From positions 1-41,711 of the forward strand of contig CAIVQH010000028.1 of the NCBI GenBank assembly GCA_903907995.1: a DNA stretch of 41,711 bases, given 5' to 3'. Position numbers and translations under genes: made by a program. The notes beneath the pieces were generated by a model. That model did no database searches and was not told the DNA's origin. It saw only the letters and a program-made list of their open reading frames with translations. Positions 18,918 through 27,140 of the stretch are shown here, one piece after another; the first letter of the stretch is position 1; the number at the start of each line of letters is the position of its first letter. This DNA comes from an uncultured Verrucomicrobiota bacterium. Its GTDB lineage: Bacteria; Verrucomicrobiota; Verrucomicrobiia; Limisphaerales; UBA9464.

Positions 18918-20888
18918 TCAAAACAGCTCCACGTTGGACGCGGGTTCATCCGGCGCGACGGGCGCTGTGGGCGAGATCGTCGCGCCGGTGTCCTTCCGGT
19001 CAGGCTCCGCGCCTTCCATGCTCGTGGGCAGGGCATCGAACAGTTCGAAGTCTTCCGCCGAACGGGGCGGCGGGTTGGGGCTGTCCGGGAACAGCTCGCC
19101 CGAGGAGGTGAGGCGTTCGAACACCTCCCGCTCAGAGGCCATCGTGTAGTCCTTTTTCAGCCCCTCAATCAGGTGCGCGTCCTTCACCGTGCAGCCCCGG
19201 TCCTCGAGCCACCGGTTGGCCGAATCCGCGATGTTCAGGAGGGGCTTCTGCAAGCCGGGCAGGATGCCCTGGCAAAAGGCGGTGAACTGGATGGTCTCCA
19301 ACGTCTGGTGAGCGTGTTCCCGGATCCCGTCCAAAGAGCCGCCGATGGCCCGCAGGGTTTCCAAACAGTTGTCGCGGAACGCGTGTAACACCCTCTCCTG
19401 GGCCAGGCTTTCCTGTCCGAGGGACGATTCCTGCGCGGCCGCTTCGGATCGCAACGTTCCAAATTCCCGGACACAGTTCGCGAGCCCGGCCGCCATGGCA
19501 TCCAGGTGTTCGGCCGCCTGTTCGCTGATGCGGTTGGTTTCCCCGCAGATTTCGCTGGTGCGCAGGGAGAGGATGGCGAGGCCCGCTCCCTGGGTGCCGT
19601 TCGCCACCTGCGCCGCCTGGACCTGGGCATTCAAACCGAACAGGTGAATCCGGGCCGCCAGCTCCCGCGCGATCACGGTCAGGTTGGAGGCCAGACTCCC
19701 CAGCGGCCGAAGCATCTCATGAGCCGTGGCGGCACAGGCGACGGATTCACCCATCAGCTTGCGCACCTCCTCCAGGGTCTCGACCAGCACCTGGACCATG
19801 CCGTCGCCGGAAGTCGTCAGGAGTTGGAATTCTTCCAGGGAAAGGCAGCGTGAATCCAGCTCCCGGAGCTGGCCGAGCACGTTCCCAATGCCGCTCTTGA
19901 TGCCCGCTTCCGCCCGGAGCAGTTCCTCCCGCGCAGCCTCGATCTGCCCGCCCTGGAGGCGGCACGACTGCCAGAGGTATTGCATGGGCTCACTTAAGGC
20001 CGCCTCCTGCCGGGCGCCGACAAACTCGGAGAAGCGCGCCTGCATCCGCGGCAGTTCCGCCGTCACATGCTGGAGCTTCTGGTGGACGATGTCCTGAAAT
20101 TGCAGGCTGATCACCACCTGCTCCACCTCGCGGGCGACCGCCCGGCTCAGATGATTGAGCTGCACCTCGCGCTGCTGGTTGGAATCCAGTTCCCGACGCA
20201 GCTCGGCCAGCGTGTCGCCGATGCGGCTTTTATGGGTGGCGAGGGCGGCGCGGAGCGTGGATTCCTGCCGCTCCAGCTGCCGGATCACCTGCTCAAGGGA
20301 GTCCCGCGTCTGCTCCAGCTTCTGGAAATTCGTGCCGAAGATGTCCCGCATCTGGCCCTGCAGGCTCTCGATCTCCTCCGTCAGGCTGCTGAAGAGCTGC
20401 TGGATTTCCGTGTTCAGGGGGGCGCACTCGACCTTGAAGAGGACCTGGACGAACCGGAGGGGCAGCATGGTGCGCCGCAGTGCCGCCTCGGTTCCCAGCA
20501 GTTCCCGGATCTGATCGCGATATGCCCGCAGGAGCGTGACGAGGGCGTCGGTCCGCCGCTGGCAATCCTCCAGAAATTCGGTGGACCGTTCGATCAGGCC
20601 GACCGGGTTATTAAAGATGGTACTGTCGCAATCCTTGCCCGTCGCCAGGCCCACCAGCTTTTCGACCTGGGTGACAAAGGCGTTGCCGTAACCGGCCATG
20701 CGCTCCAGTTCGGTGCCAATGGCCAGAAACTGCGCCTCCAATCCGGCTTCGGAATCTTTCAAGACGCCGGCAGCCTCCCCGACCTCGTCGAACAGGCGGC
20801 TGAACTCTGCGGAATCGGGCCTGGCTGCGCCGCCCCGCCAAAACGGCAGCCGCCGCAATTTCAACCAGTGGAAGGGGCGCTGATTCAC
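18918..20888 (-). CDS. MCP-like coiled-coil protein with degenerate receptor tip
   Basis: The product is 656 residues, starting at a GTG; no upstream ATG is available. There are no membrane segments or sensory domains. Most of it is long amphipathic helix. Residues about 410-455 (IHLFGLNAQVQAAQVANG, then LAILSLRTSEICGETNRI) align by eye with the receptor hairpin [15 protein letters not shown]...[16 protein letters not shown]. However, the conserved EAARAGE core is replaced by QAAQVANG. Residues 261-270 (SLQFQDIVHQ) resemble the CheZ phosphatase signature QDFQDLTGQ, including an Asp (266) and Gln (270) three residues apart. The tail is acidic and Pro-rich. It heads the che operon. Possible roles are a receptor-array component, a CheY phosphatase, or both; none is proven. 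Confidence 0.75.
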   Translation of the reverse strand: MNQRPFHWLKLRRLPFWRGGAARPDSAEFSRLFDEVGEAAGVLKDSEAGLEAQFLAIGTELERMAGYGNAFVTQVEKLVGLATGKDCDSTIFNNPVGLIERSTEFLEDCQRRTDALVTLLRAYRDQIRELLGTEAALRRTMLPLRFVQVLFKVECAPLNTEIQQLFSSLTEEIESLQGQMRDIFGTNFQKLEQTRDSLEQVIRQLERQESTLRAALATHKSRIGDTLAELRRELDSNQQREVQLNHLSRAVAREVEQVVISLQFQDIVHQKLQHVTAELPRMQARFSEFVGARQEAALSEPMQYLWQSCRLQGGQIEAAREELLRAEAGIKSGIGNVLGQLRELDSRCLSLEEFQLLTTSGDGMVQVLVETLEEVRKLMGESVACAATAHEMLRPLGSLASNLTVIARELAARIHLFGLNAQVQAAQVANGTQGAGLAILSLRTSEICGETNRISEQAAEHLDAMAAGLANCVREFGTLRSEAAAQESSLGQESLAQERVLHAFRDNCLETLRAIGGSLDGIREHAHQTLETIQFTAFCQGILPGLQKPLLNIADSANRWLEDRGCTVKDAHLIEGLKKDYTMASEREVFERLTSSGELFPDSPNPPPRSAEDFELFDALPTSMEGAEPDRKDTGATISPTAPVAPDEPASNVELF

Positions 20889-20968
20889 TGTCTGCCTATC
20901 GGGATCGGACAGGGAACCTTGATGCTGTGAAAACCCTAGACGCGAATGGGGAAACCCGCGCCTTCAGA

Positions 20969-21000
20969 CCGGGAAGGAACCGGCCGGTCCCCCTTCCCGG
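20969..21000. repeat. Hairpin between STAS gene and MCP-like gene
   Basis: CCGGGAAGG (20969-20977) pairs with CCTTCCCGG (20992-21000). The loop contains the self-complementary CCGGCCGG. It lies 25 nt beyond the STAS stop and 80 nt before the MCP-like start. It could attenuate or end the upstream transcript, but there is no T-run on the minus strand, so I call it only a structured repeat. Confidence 0.55.
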
Positions 21001-21025
21001 CTCGCGTCGGGAGAAACCGGACGGC

Positions 21026-21352
21026 TCACCCTTCGACCAGCTCGACATGCTTGTCGAGGCGGGTGAACTTGAAGGTGCGCAGGACATTTCCGCCCGAGCA
21101 GACCACGCGCATTTTTCCCCCGCGGTCCCGCACCCACTTGATCCAGGTCACGATCAGGTTCAGGCCCACCGAATCCACCATCTGGGCGGCTTTGAGATCC
21201 ACGACGAACGTTTTCCAGTCCTGCCCGGCAACTCCTCCGCCTTCCATCCGCCGGGCTACCTCGGTGCGATACGCTTCGGCGTTGGTGCTGATCAGGTCAC
21301 CCGGCACCCGCAGGGTCAGGACGTCGTGCTCTTGGCTGATTTGAGTTTTCAT
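21026..21352 (-). CDS. STAS-domain protein, anti-sigma antagonist type
   Basis: The product is 108 residues, a lone STAS domain (MKTQISQEHDVLTLRVPGDL at the start; VVDLKAAQMVDSVGLNLIVTW in the middle). Such proteins are phosphorylated on a Ser/Thr in the loop after the conserved Asp. Here that loop reads DSVGL, so its single Ser is the candidate site. It lies downstream of a PP2C phosphatase that also carries a HATPase domain, so the pair has the parts of an RsbU/RsbW/RsbV switch. I chose the ATG at 21352; an in-frame ATG at 21367 is possible and neither has a strong ribosome site. Confidence 0.88.
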   Translation of the reverse strand: MKTQISQEHDVLTLRVPGDLISTNAEAYRTEVARRMEGGGVAGQDWKTFVVDLKAAQMVDSVGLNLIVTWIKWVRDRGGKMRVVCSGGNVLRTFKFTRLDKHVELVEG

Positions 21353-21393
21353 GCTGAAGTGGGTCATCGGTTCATGGGCGGGAGGCGGGGTGG

Positions 21394-23052
21394 TTACCAG
21401 GCAAACTCCATGGTCACACTGGCGCCGTTCTTCCGGGTGGAAAGGCTGCCGGCCAGGCACTTCATGAGGATGAGTCCGCGATGGGCCGTCACGAGCCCCT
21501 CGATCCCGCGGTGCTTGAACCCTTCAATATCAAAGCTGTGACCGGGACCGGGGTCGCTCACGCAGACCCGGAGGGTGCGCATTTTCCGACACGCGGAGAT
21601 CGCGAAGGTGGCCGACCGTTGGCGCTCGGTGCGGCACCCATGAATCAGCGCGTTCAACAGGGCCTCCCGCGAGGCGAGCAGCACGTCGTGCAGAATGGCG
21701 TCGGAAAGTTCGGGCAGGGCCAGTTCCAGGCTGCGTCGCCAATAGGCCTGGGCGACATCCACGGCCCCGGCCTGATTCCCGGCATACGCTTCCAGGAACA
21801 GGGGGCGGTAGGCATTTTCTTCGGCACTGGCGTCGGACAGATGCAGGTCCGCCACCAGGATGTCGTCCATGGCCTGGCTGACATAGCCTGGTTTGACCCC
21901 TTCCCGCCGCGCCCGTTGCAACGCCCAGGCCAGGCTCAGCTCGCTCACTTTCAAGTGGGAGGCCAGATCCGCCAGACCATCCGTCCAAACGCAAAAAGCG
22001 CTCCCGCTCTCGATCCGCTGGACGGCGCAGCGCGACTCCAATTCCGGGAACCAGCCGAGGGGGAAACCGCCGGCTTCTCCGACCGTGGTTGCCTCGCCAT
22101 TCGGTAGCCAGTGGGTCGGCGCGGCCGTCCCATTAATCCAGACCGTCGCCACGGATGCGTCCAAATCGACGAGAATGGCGCAGACCGCGACCGAGGCGGA
22201 GATGCCCGAGGGCCTTCCAGCACCGCCTTCGGTCTGGCACAGGTCCTCATGCAAAATGCGGTTGAAGGTCTCCAAAATCTCGGGCAGCGGCACCGCCCGC
22301 TGTAACAGGCCCCGGACCACGCCCTGGAAGTAGGCCGAAAGATACGTGGCCTGCAGGTCGTGCCCGGAAACATCGGTCAGCAGGTGGAGAAACTGGTTGG
22401 GTCCCACCCGGAACTGGTTGAAAAAGTCCCCGCCGGTCTCCTGCTTGGGGTGAAAACACAGTTCACGCCGGACGCCAAAGTTGATGTCCACCTCCTCGAG
22501 CAGGCGTTCCTGGGCCTGCCGGAGCCCAAGGACGGCAGCCTCGGACTGTCCTACGCGCCGCTGTCGCCCGGTGAGTTCAATCGCCCGCGCCAAGCCGGCA
22601 CGCAGCGTTTCCTGGCACAGCGGCTTGTCCAAAAAATCAGAAGCTCCGCCACGCAATGAATCGGCCACGACCTGCCGCTCCCCTTCGGCGGTCATCATGA
22701 TCGTCGCCAGATCCGAGTCGTGCGCCCGGATCCACTGGAGCAGTTCCAATCCGTTGCCTCCCGGCATCCGATAGTCAGTGACCACGCAGTCGAAGTGGCC
22801 GGCCCCGGCCAAAGTCAGCTGTCGCTTGGCCGCGTCCGAATTCTCGGCCAGCACAACCTGATACCCCTGTTTGGAAAGGAGGATTTCCAAGAGCAAGAGG
22901 CACATCGGGTCGTCATCCACGACCAAGACCCGGGGAGTTCCCCTCCCTGAGGGCATCACGCCTGAATCCCCTTGGCTGCACGCATGACCGGAGTCCTCAT
23001 CGCCTGGCAGCAGGCCAGGGGGAGTCGATTGATCGAACGGTGCGAGAATCAT
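21394..23052 (-). CDS. Receiver-PP2C phosphatase-HATPase fusion (RsbU plus RsbW type)
   Basis: The product is 552 residues. A receiver spans about 38-160 (VVDDDPMC, phospho-acceptor D93 in VVTDYRMPGGNG, DKPL). A SpoIIE/RsbU-type PP2C domain lies at about 185-400, with metal-binding motifs QETGGDFFNQF and TDVSGHDLQATYLSAYFQG and a late WTDGLADL. A C-terminal RsbW-like HATPase_c spans about 430-550 (SREALLNALIHGC, VSDPGPGHSF, GLILMKCLAG). One chain thus holds the phosphatase and the kinase-type domain that normally oppose each other on a STAS protein, and the STAS gene follows. Phosphorylation of the receiver would set the phosphatase, giving an input from the kinases nearby. A later in-frame ATG at 22956, with GGGGA upstream, is an alternative start. 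Confidence 0.9.
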   Translation of the reverse strand: MILAPFDQSTPPGLLPGDEDSGHACSQGDSGVMPSGRGTPRVLVVDDDPMCLLLLEILLSKQGYQVVLAENSDAAKRQLTLAGAGHFDCVVTDYRMPGGNGLELLQWIRAHDSDLATIMMTAEGERQVVADSLRGGASDFLDKPLCQETLRAGLARAIELTGRQRRVGQSEAAVLGLRQAQERLLEEVDINFGVRRELCFHPKQETGGDFFNQFRVGPNQFLHLLTDVSGHDLQATYLSAYFQGVVRGLLQRAVPLPEILETFNRILHEDLCQTEGGAGRPSGISASVAVCAILVDLDASVATVWINGTAAPTHWLPNGEATTVGEAGGFPLGWFPELESRCAVQRIESGSAFCVWTDGLADLASHLKVSELSLAWALQRARREGVKPGYVSQAMDDILVADLHLSDASAEENAYRPLFLEAYAGNQAGAVDVAQAYWRRSLELALPELSDAILHDVLLASREALLNALIHGCRTERQRSATFAISACRKMRTLRVCVSDPGPGHSFDIEGFKHRGIEGLVTAHRGLILMKCLAGSLSTRKNGASVTMEFAW

Positions 23053-23156
23053 GGGAGGACGGTTGCCAATCAGCTCTCCGCCCCTTCAGTCCGGCCCAGA
23101 TCCAGAGAATGATGCATCGCATGGACATCGGGAGAATCACCGAGCCCTTGATCACA

Positions 23157-23191
23157 GGAAAACCCGCGCCCCCTGGCGGGGAAACCCGCGC
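23157..23191. repeat. Repeated GGAAACCCGCGC-type motif
   Basis: Two near-identical copies (23157-23169 and 23180-23191) lie about 105-140 nt upstream of the receiver-PP2C start. A third exact copy, GGAAACCCGCGC, lies at 20950-20961, about 62 nt upstream of the MCP-like gene. The shared place before two transcription units makes a regulatory site possible. No further function can be inferred. The rest of the 255-nt gap to the next gene shows nothing else. Confidence 0.35.
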
Positions 23192-23307
23192 AAGTTTGTA
23201 CCCGTTCTACCTGCGTGGGCGGTTGACCGATGAAGCTCCTTCAACTGTCCTCCGTGATCGATCGGGGCAGCCAACCGCCGGTCAGCCCTCAGGCGGCCGG
23301 GAATGCT

Positions 23308-23955
23308 TCAGGCGGCCACAATGCCCTCGCGAATCGCGTACCGCACCAGCTCGGCCGAACTGGCACTGCCCACCTTCTTCATGAGCCGTGAGCGCTGGGC
23401 CTCCACCGATTTGATGCTCAGGCCGAGTTCGTCGGCGATCTCCTTGTTGCGCTTTCCGGCGGCGACCAGGTTCAGCAGCTGGCGCTCCTGCTCGGACAGG
23501 GTGGGTTGCGCCGGAACCGCCTCGCCCCGCAGTCCCTTGGCATAGTCTTCCACGATGCCGGCACTGACGGCCTGGCTGAGGTATATTTTCCCCGCCATCA
23601 CGGCGGAAATGGCGTCCGAAAGCTCGGCTACCGCATCGGTCTTCAGCACGTAGCCGCTCGCCCCGGCTTCGAGCGCCTCATCGATCCTCGCCCGCGTCGG
23701 GTCGCTGGAAAACATCACGATCCTCGTTGCTGGCCGGGCCTGGAGGATCTGGGAGGCGGCCGTGATGCCGCTCACGTCCGGCAGATGGAGGTCCATCACG
23801 ACCAGATCCGGGGAAAGCTCGAGGGCCAGGCTGAGGGCTTCGGCCCCGGTGGACGCCTCCCCCACGACCTCAATGGAGCCCTTCTGCGCAATCACCCGCG
23901 CCAGTCCCTGGCGCAACATGGGGTGGTCATCAACCAGCAACAGCTTGAGGTTCAC
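23308..23955 (-). CDS. NarL/FixJ-family response regulator
   Basis: The product is 215 residues from a GTG at 23955, the normal length for this family. An in-frame ATG at 24057 would add 34 residues without any domain. The receiver (about 1-120) shows LLVDDHPMLRQGLARVI, phospho-acceptor Asp in LVVMDLHLPDVSGI and KTDAVAEL. The C-terminal LuxR-type helix-turn-helix is LSEQERQLLNLVAAGKRNKEIADELGLSIKSVEAQRSRLMKKVG. It should bind DNA and switch transcription when phosphorylated. No partner kinase of the NarX type lies next to it; the soluble or hybrid kinases of this region are candidates. Confidence 0.92.
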   Translation of the reverse strand: MNLKLLLVDDHPMLRQGLARVIAQKGSIEVVGEASTGAEALSLALELSPDLVVMDLHLPDVSGITAASQILQARPATRIVMFSSDPTRARIDEALEAGASGYVLKTDAVAELSDAISAVMAGKIYLSQAVSAGIVEDYAKGLRGEAVPAQPTLSEQERQLLNLVAAGKRNKEIADELGLSIKSVEAQRSRLMKKVGSASSAELVRYAIREGIVAA

Positions 23956-24153
23956 TGGGCAATAGCACGGAAATCCCGGCTCGGGGTCGAGGCAATTTCT
24001 CAGGAGGTGATCTCCGCGAAAGGCACACGCCCGTTGCGAGGGAATGGCCCCAATCAAAGAGTCAGAGGCAGTTCCCTAGAAGTGTCGGTACATTGGTAGG
24101 GACTGCGCAACGCCGTCCCCGGCAATTCGTCCGATGATCATCAGGAATTGGTA

Positions 24154-25140
24154 TCACTGCATTTCGACCCGGTTTCGAAAGGCGCTGGGGGCGGAGCCGA
24201 AGGCGCTGCGGAACCTCCGGTCGAAATAGCTTTGGTCGGCGAAGCCGGTCTCGGCCGCAATATCGGCGATGGCCCGGTCGGTCTCGCGCAGAAGCTGCGC
24301 CGCGCGGGCGAGGCGGACGTGGTTCAGGTACGCCACCAAGGTCATGCCGGCGACCTGCTTGAACGACTTCATGAAGGCCGCAGGGCTCATCGCCACCAGT
24401 TTCGACGCCGCGCCCACCGAAAGCTTCTCCGCATAATGGGCCTGGATGTGGTCGAAGAGCTTCTTCAGCCGCAGCGAGCGCTGCTGCTGGCGCATGAATT
24501 CCCACCGGAGCATGTCCGAGGCGCGGAAGTGACGGGCGAGTTCGTAAAGCAGCGTCAGCAGGAACGCCTTGCTGCCGGCCTGCACGAACTGGGGCACGTC
24601 TTTCGCGAAGTAGGCCTGCAGCAGCGCCATCAGGGCCGCGTGGGCCGGGGCGGCCTCCTCGCCCGCACGCAACACATGCGGACGCCGGTCGAGTTTGGAA
24701 TAAAACGGCAGCAGGAAAGTGTAATCACCCGACGGTGAGCCGAGGCTGTAAACAAATTCGGGCTGGAAGCTCACCACCACGACGCGCGTGTCGAAGCCGG
24801 GGAAATCCTCGACGTGATGCACCTTGAGATTGTCCACCACCAGGATGTCGCCGCGTTCCAGCGCCACGGTCTGGTCCCCCATGCGGAATTTCACCGGCCC
24901 ATCCAGCGGGATGAACAGCTCCAGCCGCTCATGCCAAGTCCCGCCGCGGGTATGCCGTTTCGAGGTGTAGCGGAAGAGCTTGATCGAGAGGGGGAACTCC
25001 GGCGTGAGCTCCACCTCGTAGCGGCCGCGCGCATCGAGCTGCGCTGCGATGTCATGCGGCTCGAAGCGCAGGCTGCGGCACGCGGAAAGCAGCGCGTTCC
25101 AAGCCGGGGTTGATTTCGCGTCAGCAGTCGTTTTGGGCAT
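24154..25140 (-). CDS. AraC-family transcriptional regulator
   Basis: The product is 328 residues. The N-terminal cupin-like sensor (about 30-160) contains GTWHERLELFIPLDGPVKF and GDILVVDNLKVHHVEDFPG, typical of sugar-responsive AraC proteins. The C-terminal part (about 225-328) has two helix-turn-helix motifs: SVGAASKLVAMSPAAFMKSF, then AIADIAAETGFADQSYFDRRF, the usual AraC signature. It starts 23 nt after the apnL stop, so it is probably the last gene of the apiose operon and its regulator; that assignment rests on position only. Confidence 0.9.
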   Translation of the reverse strand: MPKTTADAKSTPAWNALLSACRSLRFEPHDIAAQLDARGRYEVELTPEFPLSIKLFRYTSKRHTRGGTWHERLELFIPLDGPVKFRMGDQTVALERGDILVVDNLKVHHVEDFPGFDTRVVVVSFQPEFVYSLGSPSGDYTFLLPFYSKLDRRPHVLRAGEEAAPAHAALMALLQAYFAKDVPQFVQAGSKAFLLTLLYELARHFRASDMLRWEFMRQQQRSLRLKKLFDHIQAHYAEKLSVGAASKLVAMSPAAFMKSFKQVAGMTLVAYLNHVRLARAAQLLRETDRAIADIAAETGFADQSYFDRRFRSAFGSAPSAFRNRVEMQ

Positions 25141-25163
25141 GGGAACAACGGCGGTTGATTACA

Positions 25164-27140
25164 TCACGTCACGTCCACGAATGCCACGGTGTAGGCTGGA
25201 AGTGCGAGCGTGCTCGATAGCGGCGGAGCAGCTTGGCGCCACCATGCCTCGGGTGACCGCATTGCTTCGGCCACAACGGACCCATCCAGAAGCCGAGCCG
25301 TCCCCGCCATGGTCCCGAAACTGACGGTTACCGGGATAGGCGTGAGATTCGCGAGTACCAGACGTTTGCGGCCGGTTCGGTCGGTGACGGCAAAGGCGGC
25401 GACCGAGCGCGGGTCGCCAACAGGCACGGCGCTTACGGAGCGAAAACCTTGGAGGGCGGCGAACACATGCCAGACAGGAAACACGCCGCCGGCAAAGGAG
25501 GGAAACTCCTCCGGCATCGGCGAGCCAGCGGCTGTTTCCATAACACCGAGCCAGCCGGTGGTTTCGAAAAAGGTCAGGCTCTCCACCCCACTCGGGGCGA
25601 GGGCGGCGAGCATCGCGACCGTCCACGCCGCGCCCACGAGCGACAGTTGGCGCGGGTCCACCTGCGGGGGCAGTCCGCCAGGGACCGTGTCCGAGTCCGG
25701 ACCGGTCGCCACCGGATTGAAACGCGGACGGAGCGTTATCGGTGACACCACGAGCGGTATCTCCGGAAAATACGTTCCCACACTCGCGACCTGCGCGGCT
25801 GCGGCCAGAGGCGTTTCCAGCAGGCTGCGGGTGTCGCGGGCATGGACCTGCGGGTTCATGCTCCAGCTGACATAATCCGCACCGGCTGGCGGACGCTGTA
25901 GGTTGAGCAGGTAGAGGTCGGCCGCGGTGCCGACGCCAATGGGCACCTCCAGATCGCCCAGGCATTCCCGCACGGTCTCCAGCGCGGCGGTCGTGGTGGA
26001 GAGCTGGCCCGACTGAAGGGCCAGCACGCGCGACACGTCAGCCCGCAGGCGGGTCAGCTCGCGACGCAGCTCCTGGAGCTCGGTAGCGCGACCCTCGGCT
26101 GGCAGGTGGACAGCCAGCTCGAGCGGAAGCCCGAGGGCGTTCGCCGAACGGGCGGCGGCCAGAAAGGCAGGCCGCCAGGCGGGATCCGCCAGCCTCACGT
26201 CGGTCCGCAGATGGCTCACGTTCAAGGCGGCCAGTCTGTTGACTTCTACCTGGGTCAGCGGCTGGCCATGACTGGCCGCGCCCAGGCCGAGATCGGGGAG
26301 CCGCACCCAGGTGTCCGTATCCGTCGGCCATCCGATGGACGCGGGCCCGGCAGAAGGCTCCACGCATTCGGGCGACTTCGTTTTAGCGACCGCCGCCGAG
26401 GCCAGTCTCGGGCGGGCTTCCCGGCGGTCAGTCAGCCGGATTTTCACCCCTTGGCGGATGCGGGTGCCGGCCGGCACCTCCACCGGAAACGGCAGGCGGA
26501 GTGGCGTTCCGTAAGTCTTGAAGCTCGCGTCGATCCAGTTGCGCTGGTCCTCCGTCTCAAACACGTCGCCCCAGAATCGGACCTCTGCCCAAATGCCAGC
26601 GCTCACCTCGTGAGCCAGGCCAGTCAGGTTTTTAAAGCCCTGCACCGGTTGTTCCGCCGCGATGATGACAGGAAAACGGAGTCCACAGAATTGGTGCTCT
26701 GTTCCAGTGGCAGCCACCAAAGCACCCGCGCACTCCGGGACGGGATGCAGCACATACAGGCCAATGCGGTTCCGAAGAAAGGTGGATCTTGCGACGCCCT
26801 CGAACTCGAAGCACAAGGTGCCATCGGCCTCGCCGGTCAGGTCTGCGCGCCACACGAAATGAATGTCACCCTCTCGGTGCGTCGAGACGTAGCGGATGCG
26901 GAAGGCGGAATCCGAAATCTCGAATTGTTCCTCCGACAGTACGCCGGGCACGGTGCCCCAGTTGCGATCTCGCACCGCCCCACCCACCCGGCGGATGACC
27001 TCACGCCCCCTGAAATTTACAGCCCGGAGGTCCCCCTGGTCGTAGTCAAGGGCCAGCGAACCAGCGCGTAAGGGTCGCGGCGCGGCAGGCGGGGTGTCCG
27101 TGCCGTGGATGAGAAAGGTCGTCGAAGGTTGCGCGCTCAT
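25164..27140 (-). CDS. apnL: D-apionate lactonase
   Basis: The product is 658 residues. It matches my recollection of the ApnL family: an N-terminal beta-rich domain with RAGSLALDYDQGDLRAVNF and VRDRNWGTVPG, then PVIIAAEQPVQGFKNLTG and FETEDQRNWIDASFKTYG. A TIM-barrel-like domain and a C-terminal beta domain follow. ApnL opens D-apionolactone to D-apionate. It carries no signal peptide, so it is cytosolic, in line with its role after import and oxidation. I chose the ATG at 27140, which overlaps the permease stop by ATGA; the longer frame lies inside the permease gene. The apsD, apnO and oiaC genes of the same operon support the call. Confidence 0.82.
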   Translation of the reverse strand: MSAQPSTTFLIHGTDTPPAAPRPLRAGSLALDYDQGDLRAVNFRGREVIRRVGGAVRDRNWGTVPGVLSEEQFEISDSAFRIRYVSTHREGDIHFVWRADLTGEADGTLCFEFEGVARSTFLRNRIGLYVLHPVPECAGALVAATGTEHQFCGLRFPVIIAAEQPVQGFKNLTGLAHEVSAGIWAEVRFWGDVFETEDQRNWIDASFKTYGTPLRLPFPVEVPAGTRIRQGVKIRLTDRREARPRLASAAVAKTKSPECVEPSAGPASIGWPTDTDTWVRLPDLGLGAASHGQPLTQVEVNRLAALNVSHLRTDVRLADPAWRPAFLAAARSANALGLPLELAVHLPAEGRATELQELRRELTRLRADVSRVLALQSGQLSTTTAALETVRECLGDLEVPIGVGTAADLYLLNLQRPPAGADYVSWSMNPQVHARDTRSLLETPLAAAAQVASVGTYFPEIPLVVSPITLRPRFNPVATGPDSDTVPGGLPPQVDPRQLSLVGAAWTVAMLAALAPSGVESLTFFETTGWLGVMETAAGSPMPEEFPSFAGGVFPVWHVFAALQGFRSVSAVPVGDPRSVAAFAVTDRTGRKRLVLANLTPIPVTVSFGTMAGTARLLDGSVVAEAMRSPEAWWRQAAPPLSSTLALPAYTVAFVDVT

